This document shows, piece by piece, positions 33,149-41,843 of a stretch of 44,230 bases of DNA (position 1 is the first letter of the stretch; each line of letters opens with the position of its first letter). The stretch lies in assembly GCA_002438865.1 (NCBI GenBank), contig DJRJ01000087.1:7308-51537 (forward strand), in the 5' to 3' direction. The position numbers and the translations under genes were made by a program. Source of the stretch: Clostridiales bacterium UBA6363. GTDB lineage: Bacteria; Bacillota; Clostridia; UBA1381. The notes below the pieces were generated by a model. It saw nothing but the letters and a program-made list of their open reading frames with translations. It was not told where the DNA came from and did no database searches.

Positions 33149-33224
33149 CCTTATGCAATTATACCATATTCTTTTACGGCGGTAAAGAACTTTTGAACAT
33201 TTCCATATTTTTTTGTTTCGGTTA

Positions 33225-33253
33225 TTGATTTTAATTGCGGTTTATAATATAAT
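33225..33253 (+). promoter_or_regulatory. Promoter of purC-purB
   Basis: TTGATT (33225-33230), 17 bp, TATAAT (33248-33253). I see no purine riboswitch in the 43-nt leader. Confidence 0.75.
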
Positions 33254-33295
33254 ATCGTTGTACGCATATCGGAACGGAGGAAACGGAGGAATACT

Positions 33296-34006
33296 ATGGA
33301 AAAGAAAGAAATGCTTTATGAGGGCAAGGCAAAAAAAGTCTACAAGACAGATGACGAAAATCTCTACATTGTGGATTACAAGGACGACGCAACGGCGTTC
33401 AACGGCAAGAAAAAAGGTCAGATTGCCGGAAAGGGTATTATAAACAACAGAATGTCGAACTTTTTGATGCAGAAGATGTCCGAGGCAGGTATTCCCACGC
33501 ACTTTGTCGAGGAAATATCGGATCGTGAAACGATTGTTAAAAAGGTTACGATAGTACCGCTCGAAGTTATCATAAGAAACATTGCGGCAGGAAGCTTTTC
33601 TAAGCGTTTCGGTGTTGAGGAAGGCAAAGCTCTTTTAAACCCGACTCTCGAATACTGCCTTAAAAATGACGATCTGGACGATCCTATGATAAACGATTAT
33701 CAGATAACGGCTATCGGTGCGGCAACAAAAGAAGATTTGAAAATAATTTCGGAGCTTACCTTTAAAGTGAACGAATTTTTAAAAGATTATTTTGCGAAAA
33801 TCAACATTGAGCTTGTCGATTTCAAGATTGAGTTCGGAAAAACTCCCGACGGACAGATTATACTTGCGGACGAAATATCGCCCGACACCTGCCGTCTGTG
33901 GGACGCAACCACCCACGCAAAGCTTGACAAGGACAGATTCAGGCGTGACCTCGGCGATGTCGAGGAGGCTTATATAGAAGTAGCAAAAAGAATGGGACTT
34001 ATATAA
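33296..34006 (+). CDS. purC: Phosphoribosylaminoimidazole-succinocarboxamide synthase PurC
   Basis: PurC joins CAIR and aspartate to SAICAR with ATP, step 8 of purine synthesis. The 236-aa product has [16 protein letters not shown], the [24 protein letters not shown] segment and the [12 protein letters not shown] motif, normal for the short bacterial form. It starts at ATG 33296 behind GGAGG. The next enzyme acting on its product, PurB, is encoded 21 bp downstream. Confidence 0.96.
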   Translation: MEKKEMLYEGKAKKVYKTDDENLYIVDYKDDATAFNGKKKGQIAGKGIINNRMSNFLMQKMSEAGIPTHFVEEISDRETIVKKVTIVPLEVIIRNIAAGSFSKRFGVEEGKALLNPTLEYCLKNDDLDDPMINDYQITAIGAATKEDLKIISELTFKVNEFLKDYFAKINIELVDFKIEFGKTPDGQIILADEISPDTCRLWDATTHAKLDKDRFRRDLGDVEEAYIEVAKRMGLI

Positions 34007-34027
34007 AGTCCGAAAGGAGTGGAAATT

Positions 34028-35461
34028 TTGGTTTCAAACACATACGAAAGTCCGCTTAATTCAAGATACGCCTCGAAAGAGATGCAGTATATTTTTTCTC
34101 CCGACAAGAAGTTTTCAACCTGGCGCAAGCTGTGGATTGCGCTTGCCGAGAGCGAGAAAGAGCTCGGACTTGACATAACGGACAAGCAGATTGCTCAGAT
34201 GAAGGAGCATATATACGATATAAATTACGACGTTGCACGTGAGCGTGAAAAAGAGGTGCGCCATGATGTAATGTCGCACGTGTACGCCTACGGCGTGCAG
34301 TGTCCCGACGCAAAGCCGATAATACATCTCGGCGCAACAAGCTGTTATGTCGGCGACAACACCGATATAATCATAATGACCGAGGCAATGCGCCTTGTAA
34401 AGAAAAAGCTTGTGTGCCTTATAGGCGAGCTTTCAAAGTTTGCACGCAATTACAAGGATTTGCCGACTCTTGCGTTTACGCATTTTCAGCCGGCACAGCC
34501 GACAACGGTCGGAAAGCGTGCGTCATTATGGCTTGAAGATTTGCTTATGGATTTGGAGGACGTTGATTTTCAGCTTTCAAAGGCAAAATTGCTTGGCTGT
34601 AAGGGTACAACGGGTACACAAGCAAGCTTTTTGGAGCTGTTTGACGGCGACCATGAAAAATGCAAGGAACTGGACAGAAAGATAGCCGCTAAAATGGGTT
34701 ATTCCGACAGTTTCCCCGTAAGCGGACAGACATATCCCCGAAAGCTTGATTCGCAGATGCTGAATACCCTCAGCCTTATTGCACAGAGCGCATACAAATT
34801 CTCAAACGATATTCGTCTCTTACAGCATTTAAAGCAGATAGAAGAACCGTTTGAAAAATCGCAGATCGGCTCATCGGCAATGGCGTACAAGCGCAACCCA
34901 ATGCGCAGTGAGCGCATAGGCTCGCTTGCAAGATACGTTATTGTGGACGCATTAAACCCGGCGATAACCGCCTCAACGCAGTGGTTTGAGAGAACGCTTG
35001 ACGACAGCGCAAACAAGCGCATAAGCGTTCCCGAGGCATTCCTTGCGGTTGACGCAATTCTGAGCCTGTATATAAACGTTGTTGACGGACTGGTTGTTTA
35101 CGAAAAGGTAATATACAAGCAGTTTATGGAGGAAATTCCGTTTATGGCGACAGAGAATATCCTTATGGATGCCGTTAAAAAAGGCGGCGACAGACAGGAT
35201 TTGCACGAGAAAATACGTGTATACTCAATGGAAGCCGGAAAGACGGTTAAAATGGAGGGCAAGAAGAATAATCTTGCCGAGCTTATTGCAAACGACCCGA
35301 CATTCGGACTTACGATAGACGAAATAAACTCCGTAATGGAGCCGAAAAACTTTGTGGGACGTGCCCCCGAACAGGTCGAGGATTTCTTAAAAGATTATGT
35401 TGAGCCTGTTCTTGAAAAGAACAAGGAGCTTTTGGGAATAGAAGTGGAAATAAACGTATAA
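34028..35461 (+). CDS. purB: Adenylosuccinate lyase PurB
   Basis: PurB removes fumarate from SAICAR and adenylosuccinate. The 477-aa product has the fumarase/aspartase-fold signature SSAMAYKRNPMRSERI, and HLGATSCYVGDNTD and KGTTGTQASF segments that match the larger PurB type of Clostridia and animals. I choose TTG 34028 (MVSNTYESPLNSRYASKEM), 8 nt after AAAGGAG; a GTG at 34019 would overlap that site. Confidence 0.95.
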   Translation: MVSNTYESPLNSRYASKEMQYIFSPDKKFSTWRKLWIALAESEKELGLDITDKQIAQMKEHIYDINYDVAREREKEVRHDVMSHVYAYGVQCPDAKPIIHLGATSCYVGDNTDIIIMTEAMRLVKKKLVCLIGELSKFARNYKDLPTLAFTHFQPAQPTTVGKRASLWLEDLLMDLEDVDFQLSKAKLLGCKGTTGTQASFLELFDGDHEKCKELDRKIAAKMGYSDSFPVSGQTYPRKLDSQMLNTLSLIAQSAYKFSNDIRLLQHLKQIEEPFEKSQIGSSAMAYKRNPMRSERIGSLARYVIVDALNPAITASTQWFERTLDDSANKRISVPEAFLAVDAILSLYINVVDGLVVYEKVIYKQFMEEIPFMATENILMDAVKKGGDRQDLHEKIRVYSMEAGKTVKMEGKKNNLAELIANDPTFGLTIDEINSVMEPKNFVGRAPEQVEDFLKDYVEPVLEKNKELLGIEVEINV

Positions 35462-35462
35462 C

Positions 35463-35495
35463 AAAACGGAGCAATGCATTGCATTGCTCCGTTTT
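35463..35495 (+). terminator. Terminator after purB
   Basis: A perfect stem of about 16 bp directly after the purB stop, ending GTTTT. Confidence 0.85.
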
Positions 35496-35500
35496 GGTTA

Positions 35501-35760
35501 GGGACGATGAAGGCATCGTCCCCTACTTTTTTCCGGCAAGGACAAACACTGCCCTGTGCTGTTCGATTTCGCACATGGGACGATGTGGGCATCGTCCCCT
35601 ACTTTTTTCGGCAAGGGCAAACAACTGCCCTGCGCTGTGCGGTTTCGCACATGGGACGATGAAGGCATCGTCCCCTACTTTTCTTCGGCAAGAGCAAGCA
35701 CTGCCCTGCGCTGTTCGATTTCGCACATGGGACGATGCGGGCATCGTCCCATATTTTTAT
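35501..35760. repeat. Tandem 76-bp hairpin repeat, 3.4 copies
   Basis: Three units of exactly 76 bp (35501-35576, 35577-35652, 35653-35728) and a 32-bp partial fourth (35729-35760) fill the gap between the convergent purB and proA. Each unit begins with GGGACGATG, 4 nt, CATCGTCCC (9-bp stem), followed in the full units by a CCTACTTTT run, so each could act as a weak terminator. The units differ at a few positions. The partial fourth overlaps the last codons of proA. It resembles REP-type intergenic repeats; ORFs across it are artefacts of the repetition. Confidence 0.9.
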
Positions 35761-37016
35761 TCACGTATTTGTCCGTTTCCGTATATTACATACTTCATTG
35801 ATGTAAGCGATTCAAGTCCCATAGGTCCTCTGACGTGCATCTTCTGCGTGCTTATGCCTATTTCCGCACCGAACCCGAATTCAAATCCGTCCGTAAATCT
35901 TGTGGACGCATTCACATACACAGCAGCCGCATCTACCTCATTCAAGAACTTCTGCGCCTTTTCGTAGCTGTCGGTTACAATAGCTTCGGAGTGCTTTGTG
36001 TTATACTTATTGATATGCGCTATCGCCTCGTCAATACCGTCAACCACCTTGACCGCCATAATATAATCGTTATACTCGGTATAATAATCCTCGTCCGTTG
36101 CTTTCTTTGCGTCACGGTAAAGCGATATTGTTGTTTCATCGCCCCTTAATTCCACATTCTTTGCCGAAAGCTCACTGCATATTCTCGGGATAAACGTATC
36201 GGCTATTTTTCTGTCTACAAGCAGAGTTTCGGCGGCGTTGCACACCGACGGGCGCTGTACCTTTGCATTAAGCACTATCTTTACCGCCTTTTCCGTATCC
36301 GCCTCGCTGTCCACGTAAACGTGGCAATTTCCGGCGGCGGTTTCAACAACCGGCACGGTTGCGTTTTCCACAACGCTCTTTATAAGACCTTTTCCGCCAC
36401 GTGGAATAAGCATATCTACATAGCCGTTCATTTTCATAAGCTCCGTTGCCGTTTCACGGCTCGTATCCTCAATTATGTTTAACATTCCCTCGGGAATACC
36501 TGCGCTGTATGCCGCCTCCTGCATAATCTTCATAACAGCGACATTGGAGCGTATAGCCTCACTGCCGCCCCTCAAAATGCACGCATTTGACGTTTTAAGA
36601 CACAGCACCGCCGCATCAACGGTTACATTCGGGCGTGCCTCGTAAATAATCGCAATAACACCCATAGGAACACGTTTTTGTCCTATCGTTAGTCCGTTCG
36701 GACGTGTCCACATCTTTGTGACCTCGCCTATCGGATCATTGAGCGCCTTTATCTGGCGCACTCCCTCGGCAATCCCCTCTATACGCTCCTTTGTGAGCGT
36801 AAGACGGTCTATCATTGCCGTTCTTATCCCGTTTTTTACCGCATTTTCTATATCCTCTTTATTAGCCGCTATTATCTCATCGGCTTTTTCAACAAGCGCC
36901 GCCGCAATTCTGTCGAGCGCTTCGTCCTTTACGGACGTGCCGACAGAGGACATTTTAAGAGATGCGTCCTTTGCAAGCGTGCATTTTTCCATAATTTCCG
37001 CCGTCAATGCAATCAC
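35757..37016 (-). CDS. proA: Gamma-glutamyl phosphate reductase ProA
   Basis: ProA reduces glutamyl-5-phosphate to the semialdehyde with NADPH in proline synthesis. The product (419 aa at most) is an ALDH-superfamily enzyme with IYEARPNVTVDAAVLCLKTSN, the catalytic-cysteine segment VQRPSVCNAAETLLV, LRGGSEAIRSN and the C-terminal RFTDGFEFGFGAEIGISTQKMHVRGPMGL. The start is open: GTG 37016, TTG 37007 (best spaced from AGAGGG) or ATG 36992. It follows proB by about 3 bp. The last codons lie in the 76-bp repeat array. Confidence 0.94.
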   Translation of the reverse strand: MIALTAEIMEKCTLAKDASLKMSSVGTSVKDEALDRIAAALVEKADEIIAANKEDIENAVKNGIRTAMIDRLTLTKERIEGIAEGVRQIKALNDPIGEVTKMWTRPNGLTIGQKRVPMGVIAIIYEARPNVTVDAAVLCLKTSNACILRGGSEAIRSNVAVMKIMQEAAYSAGIPEGMLNIIEDTSRETATELMKMNGYVDMLIPRGGKGLIKSVVENATVPVVETAAGNCHVYVDSEADTEKAVKIVLNAKVQRPSVCNAAETLLVDRKIADTFIPRICSELSAKNVELRGDETTISLYRDAKKATDEDYYTEYNDYIMAVKVVDGIDEAIAHINKYNTKHSEAIVTDSYEKAQKFLNEVDAAAVYVNASTRFTDGFEFGFGAEIGISTQKMHVRGPMGLESLTSMKYVIYGNGQIRE

Positions 37017-37019
37017 CCT

Positions 37020-37826
37020 CTATCTTTCAAAATTTTTTGACACGAATAACGTTCCCGAAGGCTCACCGTTCAAAATGTCATACAAAACGTCTATATTGTT
37101 GCCGTTTGTTATAACCATATTTATTCCTGCGCCCGTTGCTCTTTCGGCGGCGTCAAGCTTTGTCACCATTCCGCCCGTGCCGAGCTTTGTTCCCGCACCG
37201 CCGGCAAGGTGGCGCACCTCGTCAACATTATATACCGCATTTATCAGCTTTGCGTCCCTGTTTGTGTGCGGATCTTTGTCATACAAGCCGTCAATATCCG
37301 AAAACAGTACCAAAAGGTCTGCGTCAACCAAATCCGCAACCACTGCGGATAACGTATCGTTATCGCCTATTTCGACCTCCTCGATCGCTACCGTGTCATT
37401 CTCGTTTACAATCGGAATAATTCCCATTTCCATAAGCTGTGAAAAAGTATTCTGTATATTCCGCTTACGGCGAGGAATGGAAATATCATCACGTGTAAGA
37501 AGTATCTGCGCAACCGTATTTTTATATTCGCCAAACATTTTATCGTACAAATACATCAGCTCACACTGCCCCACTGCCGCAAGTGCCTGACGTATTCTCG
37601 TATCGGACGGTTTCTCTTTTAAGCCGAGTTTTCCGACTGCAATGCCTATCGCTCCCGAGGATACGAGTATTATCTCTTTACCCTGATTATGCAAATCCGA
37701 AAGCACCATTGCAAGTCTTTCAATCCTTTTCAAATTCATCTTGCCCGTTGCATATGTAAGCGTTGATGTTCCCACCTTAACGACTATCCTGTGCGCCATG
37801 GCAACTTCTTTCAATATCTCGTCCAT
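37020..37826 (-). CDS. proB: Glutamate 5-kinase ProB (without PUA domain)
   Basis: ProB phosphorylates glutamate, the first step of proline synthesis and usually the proline-feedback point. The 268-aa product has VVKVGTSTLTYATGKMNLKRIERL, SSGAIGIAVGKLGL, NENDTVAIEEVEIGDNDTLSA and GTGGMVTKLDAAERATGAG, the complete kinase domain. It ends there, with no C-terminal PUA domain, a short form known in some bacteria. I choose ATG 37826, 10 nt after AGGGG; an upstream ATG at 37847 lacks a site. Confidence 0.94.
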   Translation of the reverse strand: MDEILKEVAMAHRIVVKVGTSTLTYATGKMNLKRIERLAMVLSDLHNQGKEIILVSSGAIGIAVGKLGLKEKPSDTRIRQALAAVGQCELMYLYDKMFGEYKNTVAQILLTRDDISIPRRKRNIQNTFSQLMEMGIIPIVNENDTVAIEEVEIGDNDTLSAVVADLVDADLLVLFSDIDGLYDKDPHTNRDAKLINAVYNVDEVRHLAGGAGTKLGTGGMVTKLDAAERATGAGINMVITNGNNIDVLYDILNGEPSGTLFVSKNFER

Positions 37827-37862
37827 TTCATAAATTCCCCTATTCATAATCGCTTTTTATCT

Positions 37863-37891
37863 ATTATAATACGTTCACAGATTATTTGCAA
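37863..37891 (-). promoter_or_regulatory. Promoter of proBA
   Basis: On the minus strand TTGCAA (37886-37891), 17 bp, TATAAT (37863-37868), back to back with the OLE RNA promoter. Confidence 0.78.
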
Positions 37892-37898
37892 TATAAAT

Positions 37899-37927
37899 TT
37901 GACTTTTTTTTCGGTAAGTGTTATAAT
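37899..37927 (+). promoter_or_regulatory. Promoter of the OLE RNA
   Basis: TTGACT (37899-37904), 17-bp spacer, TATAAT (37922-37927); start expected near 37934. Confidence 0.85.
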
Positions 37928-37933
37928 ACACTG

Positions 37934-38572
37934 TAATAGTGGTGCAGTATCCTAGTCAGTACTGTTTTGCGGAAAGCGGGCCTAAAAATCCGCAAAATGG
38001 CACATCGATGAAGTTTCTGGTGTCTGAGCTTCGAACGCCCAGTTTGGGGCGGATGCTGGGAGTTAAGGCTGCGGGGCAACTTCTAACGGCATAGATTTCT
38101 TGACCCCGCTTCCGTGGAGGCCTGCGACTGTGGACGTCGTTGCTTTTTGCATAAACGTTTACGGCACAGGGGAAAACCTGCATTGCGGTTAGTACTCCGC
38201 ACATTGGTGCGGACGAATGCTGTGTGCAGCGTAGCCAGCCTTGAGTGGATTTGGCGGATAGATGAGCAGCCGTGCAAGACAGCGTACGGGTCACGCACAG
38301 GTATCGCATCTTGAAACTTCTTCTGCAAAAAAGGATAAGCAAAACACAGGCTGTTTGGGAAAACCTCTAGGCTGTCGAATATTTCGGACGGATACGGGAT
38401 TGCAGTACGGACTAAGTGGCAATCCGGCAATTCATCTTATGAATGGTTGTCTTTAATGGGAAACCGCTGTTTTGGCGACAATTCAGCAGACAATCGGGAA
38501 AACCTGCCTGACCTAAGCCGTAAACTTTACCGTGTCCGTTGCCCTACATTTTTATACGGGCAGCGGTTTTTT
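37934..38572 (+). ncRNA. ole: OLE RNA (ornate, large, extremophilic RNA)
   Basis: This is a region of about 640 nt with its own strong promoter, no plausible ORF and many hairpins: TTTTGCGGA/TCCGCAAAA (37965-37973 with 37989-37997), GCGGGG/CCCCGC (38071-38076 with 38104-38109), TCCGCAC/GTGCGGA (38196-38202 with 38207-38213), and a final CCGTTGCCC/GGGCAGCGG stem plus T6 (38536-38572). The motif GGGAAAACCT occurs three times (38170, 38357, 38496). Known OLE RNAs are about 600 nt, lie just before the gene for the membrane protein OapA, and are followed by dxs and tlyA, exactly as here. In alkaliphilic Bacillus the OLE complex is membrane-bound and supports resistance to cold, short alcohols and other stress. 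Identification is from size and synteny; I could not align it to the consensus. Confidence 0.85.
38536..38572 (+). terminator. 3' terminator hairpin of the OLE RNA
   Basis: A 9-bp stem (one G-U) with a 13-nt loop and six T residues. It lies 30 bp before OapA, so either some read-through or a separate start must supply the downstream genes. Confidence 0.85.
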
Positions 38573-38602
38573 ATACCCTGTCTTTAAAACGGAGAATTAA
38601 AA

Positions 38603-39172
38603 TTGAAAGATAAAAAGAAATTTAAAGTACCGAGTCCCGGCACAAACGTTGCCGTATCTCACCGCTGGACGATAATTGCTACAGTTTTGTCATTTGCGCT
38701 GTCTGTGGCTTTTTCCATAGTGACCTCGGTGCTTATGAAAAATATGGGCTTGTTGTGGGCGTTTATTGTGCTGTTCACAATTGTAGCCGTAAATATATTG
38801 TTCGATATTATAGGAACGTCTGTTATGAATGCGGAGGAACCGCCGTTTCACTCGCTTTCGTCAAGACGTGTGAAAGGCGCTTCGGAAAGTATATCCATTA
38901 TCCGCCATGCTCCGCAGATAGCGAGCATGTGCTGTGATATAATAGGCGACATTGCAGGCATTATATCAGGATCGGCAACGGCGGTAATAGTTGCGGAGCT
39001 TGTATCCACATTCGGCTTGAACGGTATGCTCCCCAGCCTTTTACTGACGGGTACGGTTGGTGCGCTCACGATAGGCGGCAAAGCCGCATTCAAGGGATTT
39101 TCGATGAAAAATGCAAACTCGATTGTTTTTTTAATCGGAAAAATCGTAAATTTTGTTAAATTCAGAGGATAA
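38603..39172 (+). CDS. oapA: OLE-associated membrane protein OapA
   Basis: OapA binds OLE RNA and holds it at the membrane. The 189-aa product, from a TTG start with CGGAG 8-9 nt upstream, has a basic N-terminus (MKDKKKFKVP) and four hydrophobic segments (about 22-44, 50-75, 107-135, 140-160). The third carries DIIGD within CCDIIGDIAGIISG, a DxxxD motif as described for OapA, and a similar FDIIGTS occurs in the second. The position directly after the large RNA and before dxs is the diagnostic OapA position. Overall fold is unfamiliar beyond this. The call depends on the RNA and neighbours as much as on sequence. Confidence 0.82.
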   Translation: MKDKKKFKVPSPGTNVAVSHRWTIIATVLSFALSVAFSIVTSVLMKNMGLLWAFIVLFTIVAVNILFDIIGTSVMNAEEPPFHSLSSRRVKGASESISIIRHAPQIASMCCDIIGDIAGIISGSATAVIVAELVSTFGLNGMLPSLLLTGTVGALTIGGKAAFKGFSMKNANSIVFLIGKIVNFVKFRG

Positions 39173-39180
39173 AACCGATT

Positions 39181-41037
39181 ATGTATAAATTTTTGGACAA
39201 AATCAACTCGCCCAAAGACGTGAAAAAACTCAGCATTGCCGAGCTTAACTGTCTTTCGGAGGAAATACGTGAATTTTTAATCGACAAGGTTTCGCAAACG
39301 GGCGGACACTTAGCGTCAAATCTCGGCGTGGTCGAGCTGACCGTTGCGATACACAAGGTATTTGATATTCCCGAGGATAAAATAATATTTGATGTGGGAC
39401 ACCAATCCTACGTTCATAAAATACTTACGGGCAGACGTGACAGATTTGACACTCTGCGCCAATTCAACGGATTATCGGGTTTTCCGAAAACAAACGAAAG
39501 CGACTGCGACTCCTTTAACACGGGTCACAGCTCCACATCTATTTCGGCTGCATTGGGACTTGCCAGAGCACGTGACCTTGACGGCGGCAAATACAGCGTT
39601 ATTGCGCTTTTCGGCGACGGCGCTCTTACGGGAGGAATGATGTATGAGGCAATGAACGACGCAGGCCGTTCAAAAACGCCGCTCATTCTTATACTTAACG
39701 ACAACGAAATGTCCATATCGAAAAATGTCGGTGCGGTGTCTATGCATCTGCGCCGTCTGCGTACAACGCAGTTCTATTTTAAATCGAAATACAGAACGGA
39801 ACGCTTTCTTAACAAAGTTCCGCTTATAGGAACGCCCATAGGCAATATGCTCCGCCGTATAAAGCGTTCACTGAGGCGTATGGTTATCCCGACAACGCTT
39901 TTTGATGAAATGGGCATCAACTATATAGGCCCTGTTGACGGACACAGCATAAGCTCGCTTATTCCCTGTCTTGAATATGCAAAGCACGAATCAAAACCGG
40001 TGCTTATTCACGTACAGACAAAAAAGGGCAAAGGTTATTCATATGCGGAAAACAATCCGCAGAAATTCCACGGAATTTCCGCATTCGACAAGGAAACGGG
40101 CGAAACACCTTCGTCCTCTTATTCGTACTCGGCGCAATTCGGCGACAGCCTTGTGCGCATAGCCGAAAACAACAAAAAGGTAATTGCCATTACGGGCGCA
40201 ATGCCTAACGGCACCGGACTTGACGCATTTGCAAAAAAATACAAAAACAGATTTTTTGACGTAGGCATTGCGGAACAGCACGGCGTTACGTTCAGCGCCG
40301 GACTTGCAAAGGCAGGATACATACCGGTTATTCCGCTGTACTCATCATTCTTACAGCGTGCATATGACCAGGTACTGCATGATGTGTGTCTGCAAAATCT
40401 GCACGTGGTATTCCCCATTGACCGTGCCGGAATAGTGGGTGCAGACGGCGAAACGCATCAAGGTGTATATGACATATCATTTCTTTCGCATATGCCGAAT
40501 ATGACAATTCTTTCACCGTCAAGCTTTTCCGAACTTGACAGTATGCTTGAATATGCCATATGCGTGCATAAAGGCCCTATAGCCGTGCGTTATCCCCGTG
40601 GCGGCACGCAATCGGATTTTAAGAATGAATTTGTATTCAAAAAAGCGGCAAAAGTTAAAGACGGCAGGGATTTAAGCATATTCGCATCGGGAAGAACGGT
40701 AAAAACCGCCGAGGACGTCTGCGCAATCCTCAAAGCCGCCGGCAAAGACTGCGAAATAATAGCTCTGCCGACAATAAAGCCGCTTGACGAGGCGGCTGTA
40801 ATTGCTTCGGCAATGAAAACACAAGCGGTTATCACCATTGAGGATAATGTGAAAATAGGCGGTATAGGCTCGCTTATTGCGGAGCTTCTGGAGGAAAAGC
40901 ATGTGGAATGTACATTCAAAGCATTCGCATTCCCCGATGTGCCGATAATCCACGGTACAGTAAACGAAATTGACGCTCATTACGGAATGAGCGCAGAAAG
41001 CATAGCGGACGAGGTATTGAAAAAATGGGTAAAATAA
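39181..41037 (+). CDS. dxs: 1-deoxy-D-xylulose-5-phosphate synthase
   Basis: Dxs condenses pyruvate and glyceraldehyde 3-phosphate with thiamine diphosphate, the entry step of the MEP isoprenoid pathway. The 618-aa product has the ThDP motif FGDGALTGGMMYEAMNDAG ... LNDNEMSIS, the early FDVGHQSYVHKILTGR, the pyrimidine-binding segment GIAEQHGVTFSAGLAKAGY, and a transketolase C-terminal domain. The length is normal. It follows OapA by 8 bp and overlaps tlyA by 13 bp, so it is in one operon that also includes ispE, another MEP enzyme. Confidence 0.96.
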   Translation: MYKFLDKINSPKDVKKLSIAELNCLSEEIREFLIDKVSQTGGHLASNLGVVELTVAIHKVFDIPEDKIIFDVGHQSYVHKILTGRRDRFDTLRQFNGLSGFPKTNESDCDSFNTGHSSTSISAALGLARARDLDGGKYSVIALFGDGALTGGMMYEAMNDAGRSKTPLILILNDNEMSISKNVGAVSMHLRRLRTTQFYFKSKYRTERFLNKVPLIGTPIGNMLRRIKRSLRRMVIPTTLFDEMGINYIGPVDGHSISSLIPCLEYAKHESKPVLIHVQTKKGKGYSYAENNPQKFHGISAFDKETGETPSSSYSYSAQFGDSLVRIAENNKKVIAITGAMPNGTGLDAFAKKYKNRFFDVGIAEQHGVTFSAGLAKAGYIPVIPLYSSFLQRAYDQVLHDVCLQNLHVVFPIDRAGIVGADGETHQGVYDISFLSHMPNMTILSPSSFSELDSMLEYAICVHKGPIAVRYPRGGTQSDFKNEFVFKKAAKVKDGRDLSIFASGRTVKTAEDVCAILKAAGKDCEIIALPTIKPLDEAAVIASAMKTQAVITIEDNVKIGGIGSLIAELLEEKHVECTFKAFAFPDVPIIHGTVNEIDAHYGMSAESIADEVLKKWVK

Positions 41038-41828
41038 GACTGGACGCCCTCCTGGTGTCAAGCGGTATGGTACAAAGCCGTGAACGGGCAAAAGCACTTA
41101 TTATGGAGGGACAGGTATATATAAACAATCAAAAATGCGACAAAGCCGGGCTTATGGTCGACGAAGATACCGCAAAGCCCGAAATACGTGGCGAACAGCT
41201 CAAATACGTAAGCCGTGGCGGTCTTAAGCTTGAAAAAGCAATGAAAGAGTTTCCCATATCTCTTGAGGGAAAAGTCACAATGGACATAGGTGCGTCAACC
41301 GGCGGTTTTACCGACTGTATGCTGCAAAACGGCGCAAAGAAAGTATTTGCGGTAGATGTCGGATACGGTCAGTTCGCATGGAAACTGCGCCAGGACGAGA
41401 GAGTGGTTAATATGGAGCGCACAAACATACGCTACGTCACTCCCGAACAAATCGGCGTTCCCATTGATTTTGCCTCAATAGACGTATCGTTTATTTCGCT
41501 TAAGCTGGTACTTCCCGTCGCAAAAGTGCTCACAGCCGACAACGGCGAAATAGTCGCTCTTATAAAGCCGCAGTTTGAGGCAGGCAGAGAGCAGGTAGGA
41601 AAAAAAGGCGTTGTGCGTGATATAAACGTGCATTACGATGTTATAACCAAAATCATAGCGTTTGCCTCGGAAATAGGTCTATATCCTGCAGGATTATCCT
41701 ATTCACCAATAAAAGGTCCGGAGGGCAATATAGAATACCTCGCTTACTTTAAAAAGCAGGAATGTGAAAATACGGTGGACGAAAAGCTCATACGTGATAT
41801 TGTTGACAAATCTCACGAAACGCTTTAA
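41025..41828 (+). CDS. tlyA: TlyA/YqxC-family rRNA 2'-O-methyltransferase (hemolysin A family)
   Basis: TlyA-type proteins 2'-O-methylate ribosomal RNA in the species studied; the hemolysin name is historical. The 267-aa product has an N-terminal S4 domain (IRLDALLVSSGMVQSRERAKALIMEGQVYIN in part) followed by an FtsJ-like methyltransferase with MDIGASTGGFTDCMLQNGAKKVFAVDVGYGQ and SIDVSFISLKLVLP. Its ATG lies inside the end of dxs. It is the yqxC position of the OLE-linked operon. Confidence 0.92.
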   Translation: MGKIRLDALLVSSGMVQSRERAKALIMEGQVYINNQKCDKAGLMVDEDTAKPEIRGEQLKYVSRGGLKLEKAMKEFPISLEGKVTMDIGASTGGFTDCMLQNGAKKVFAVDVGYGQFAWKLRQDERVVNMERTNIRYVTPEQIGVPIDFASIDVSFISLKLVLPVAKVLTADNGEIVALIKPQFEAGREQVGKKGVVRDINVHYDVITKIIAFASEIGLYPAGLSYSPIKGPEGNIEYLAYFKKQECENTVDEKLIRDIVDKSHETL

Positions 41829-41843
41829 ATACGGAGGTTTTTA

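Noticed and set aside
33149..33295. Purine riboswitch before purC
   Set aside because: Only about 40 nt separate the predicted start from the gene, and the conserved junction core is not present.
35501..35760. CRISPR array
   Set aside because: The units are contiguous 76-bp tandem repeats with an internal hairpin; there are no unique spacers and no cas genes.
35479..35967. 162-codon ORF over the 76-bp repeats
   Set aside because: The reading frame is kept open by the repeat itself and runs antisense into proA.
37956..38456. Several ORFs of 60-130 codons in the OLE region
   Set aside because: They lie on both strands with no ribosome-binding sites, and overlap hairpins of the RNA; no protein features.
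37934..38572. RNase P RNA or tmRNA as identity of the large RNA
   Set aside because: The conserved RNase P core sequences and the tmRNA acceptor/tag features are not present, the length is too great, and the neighbours point to OLE.
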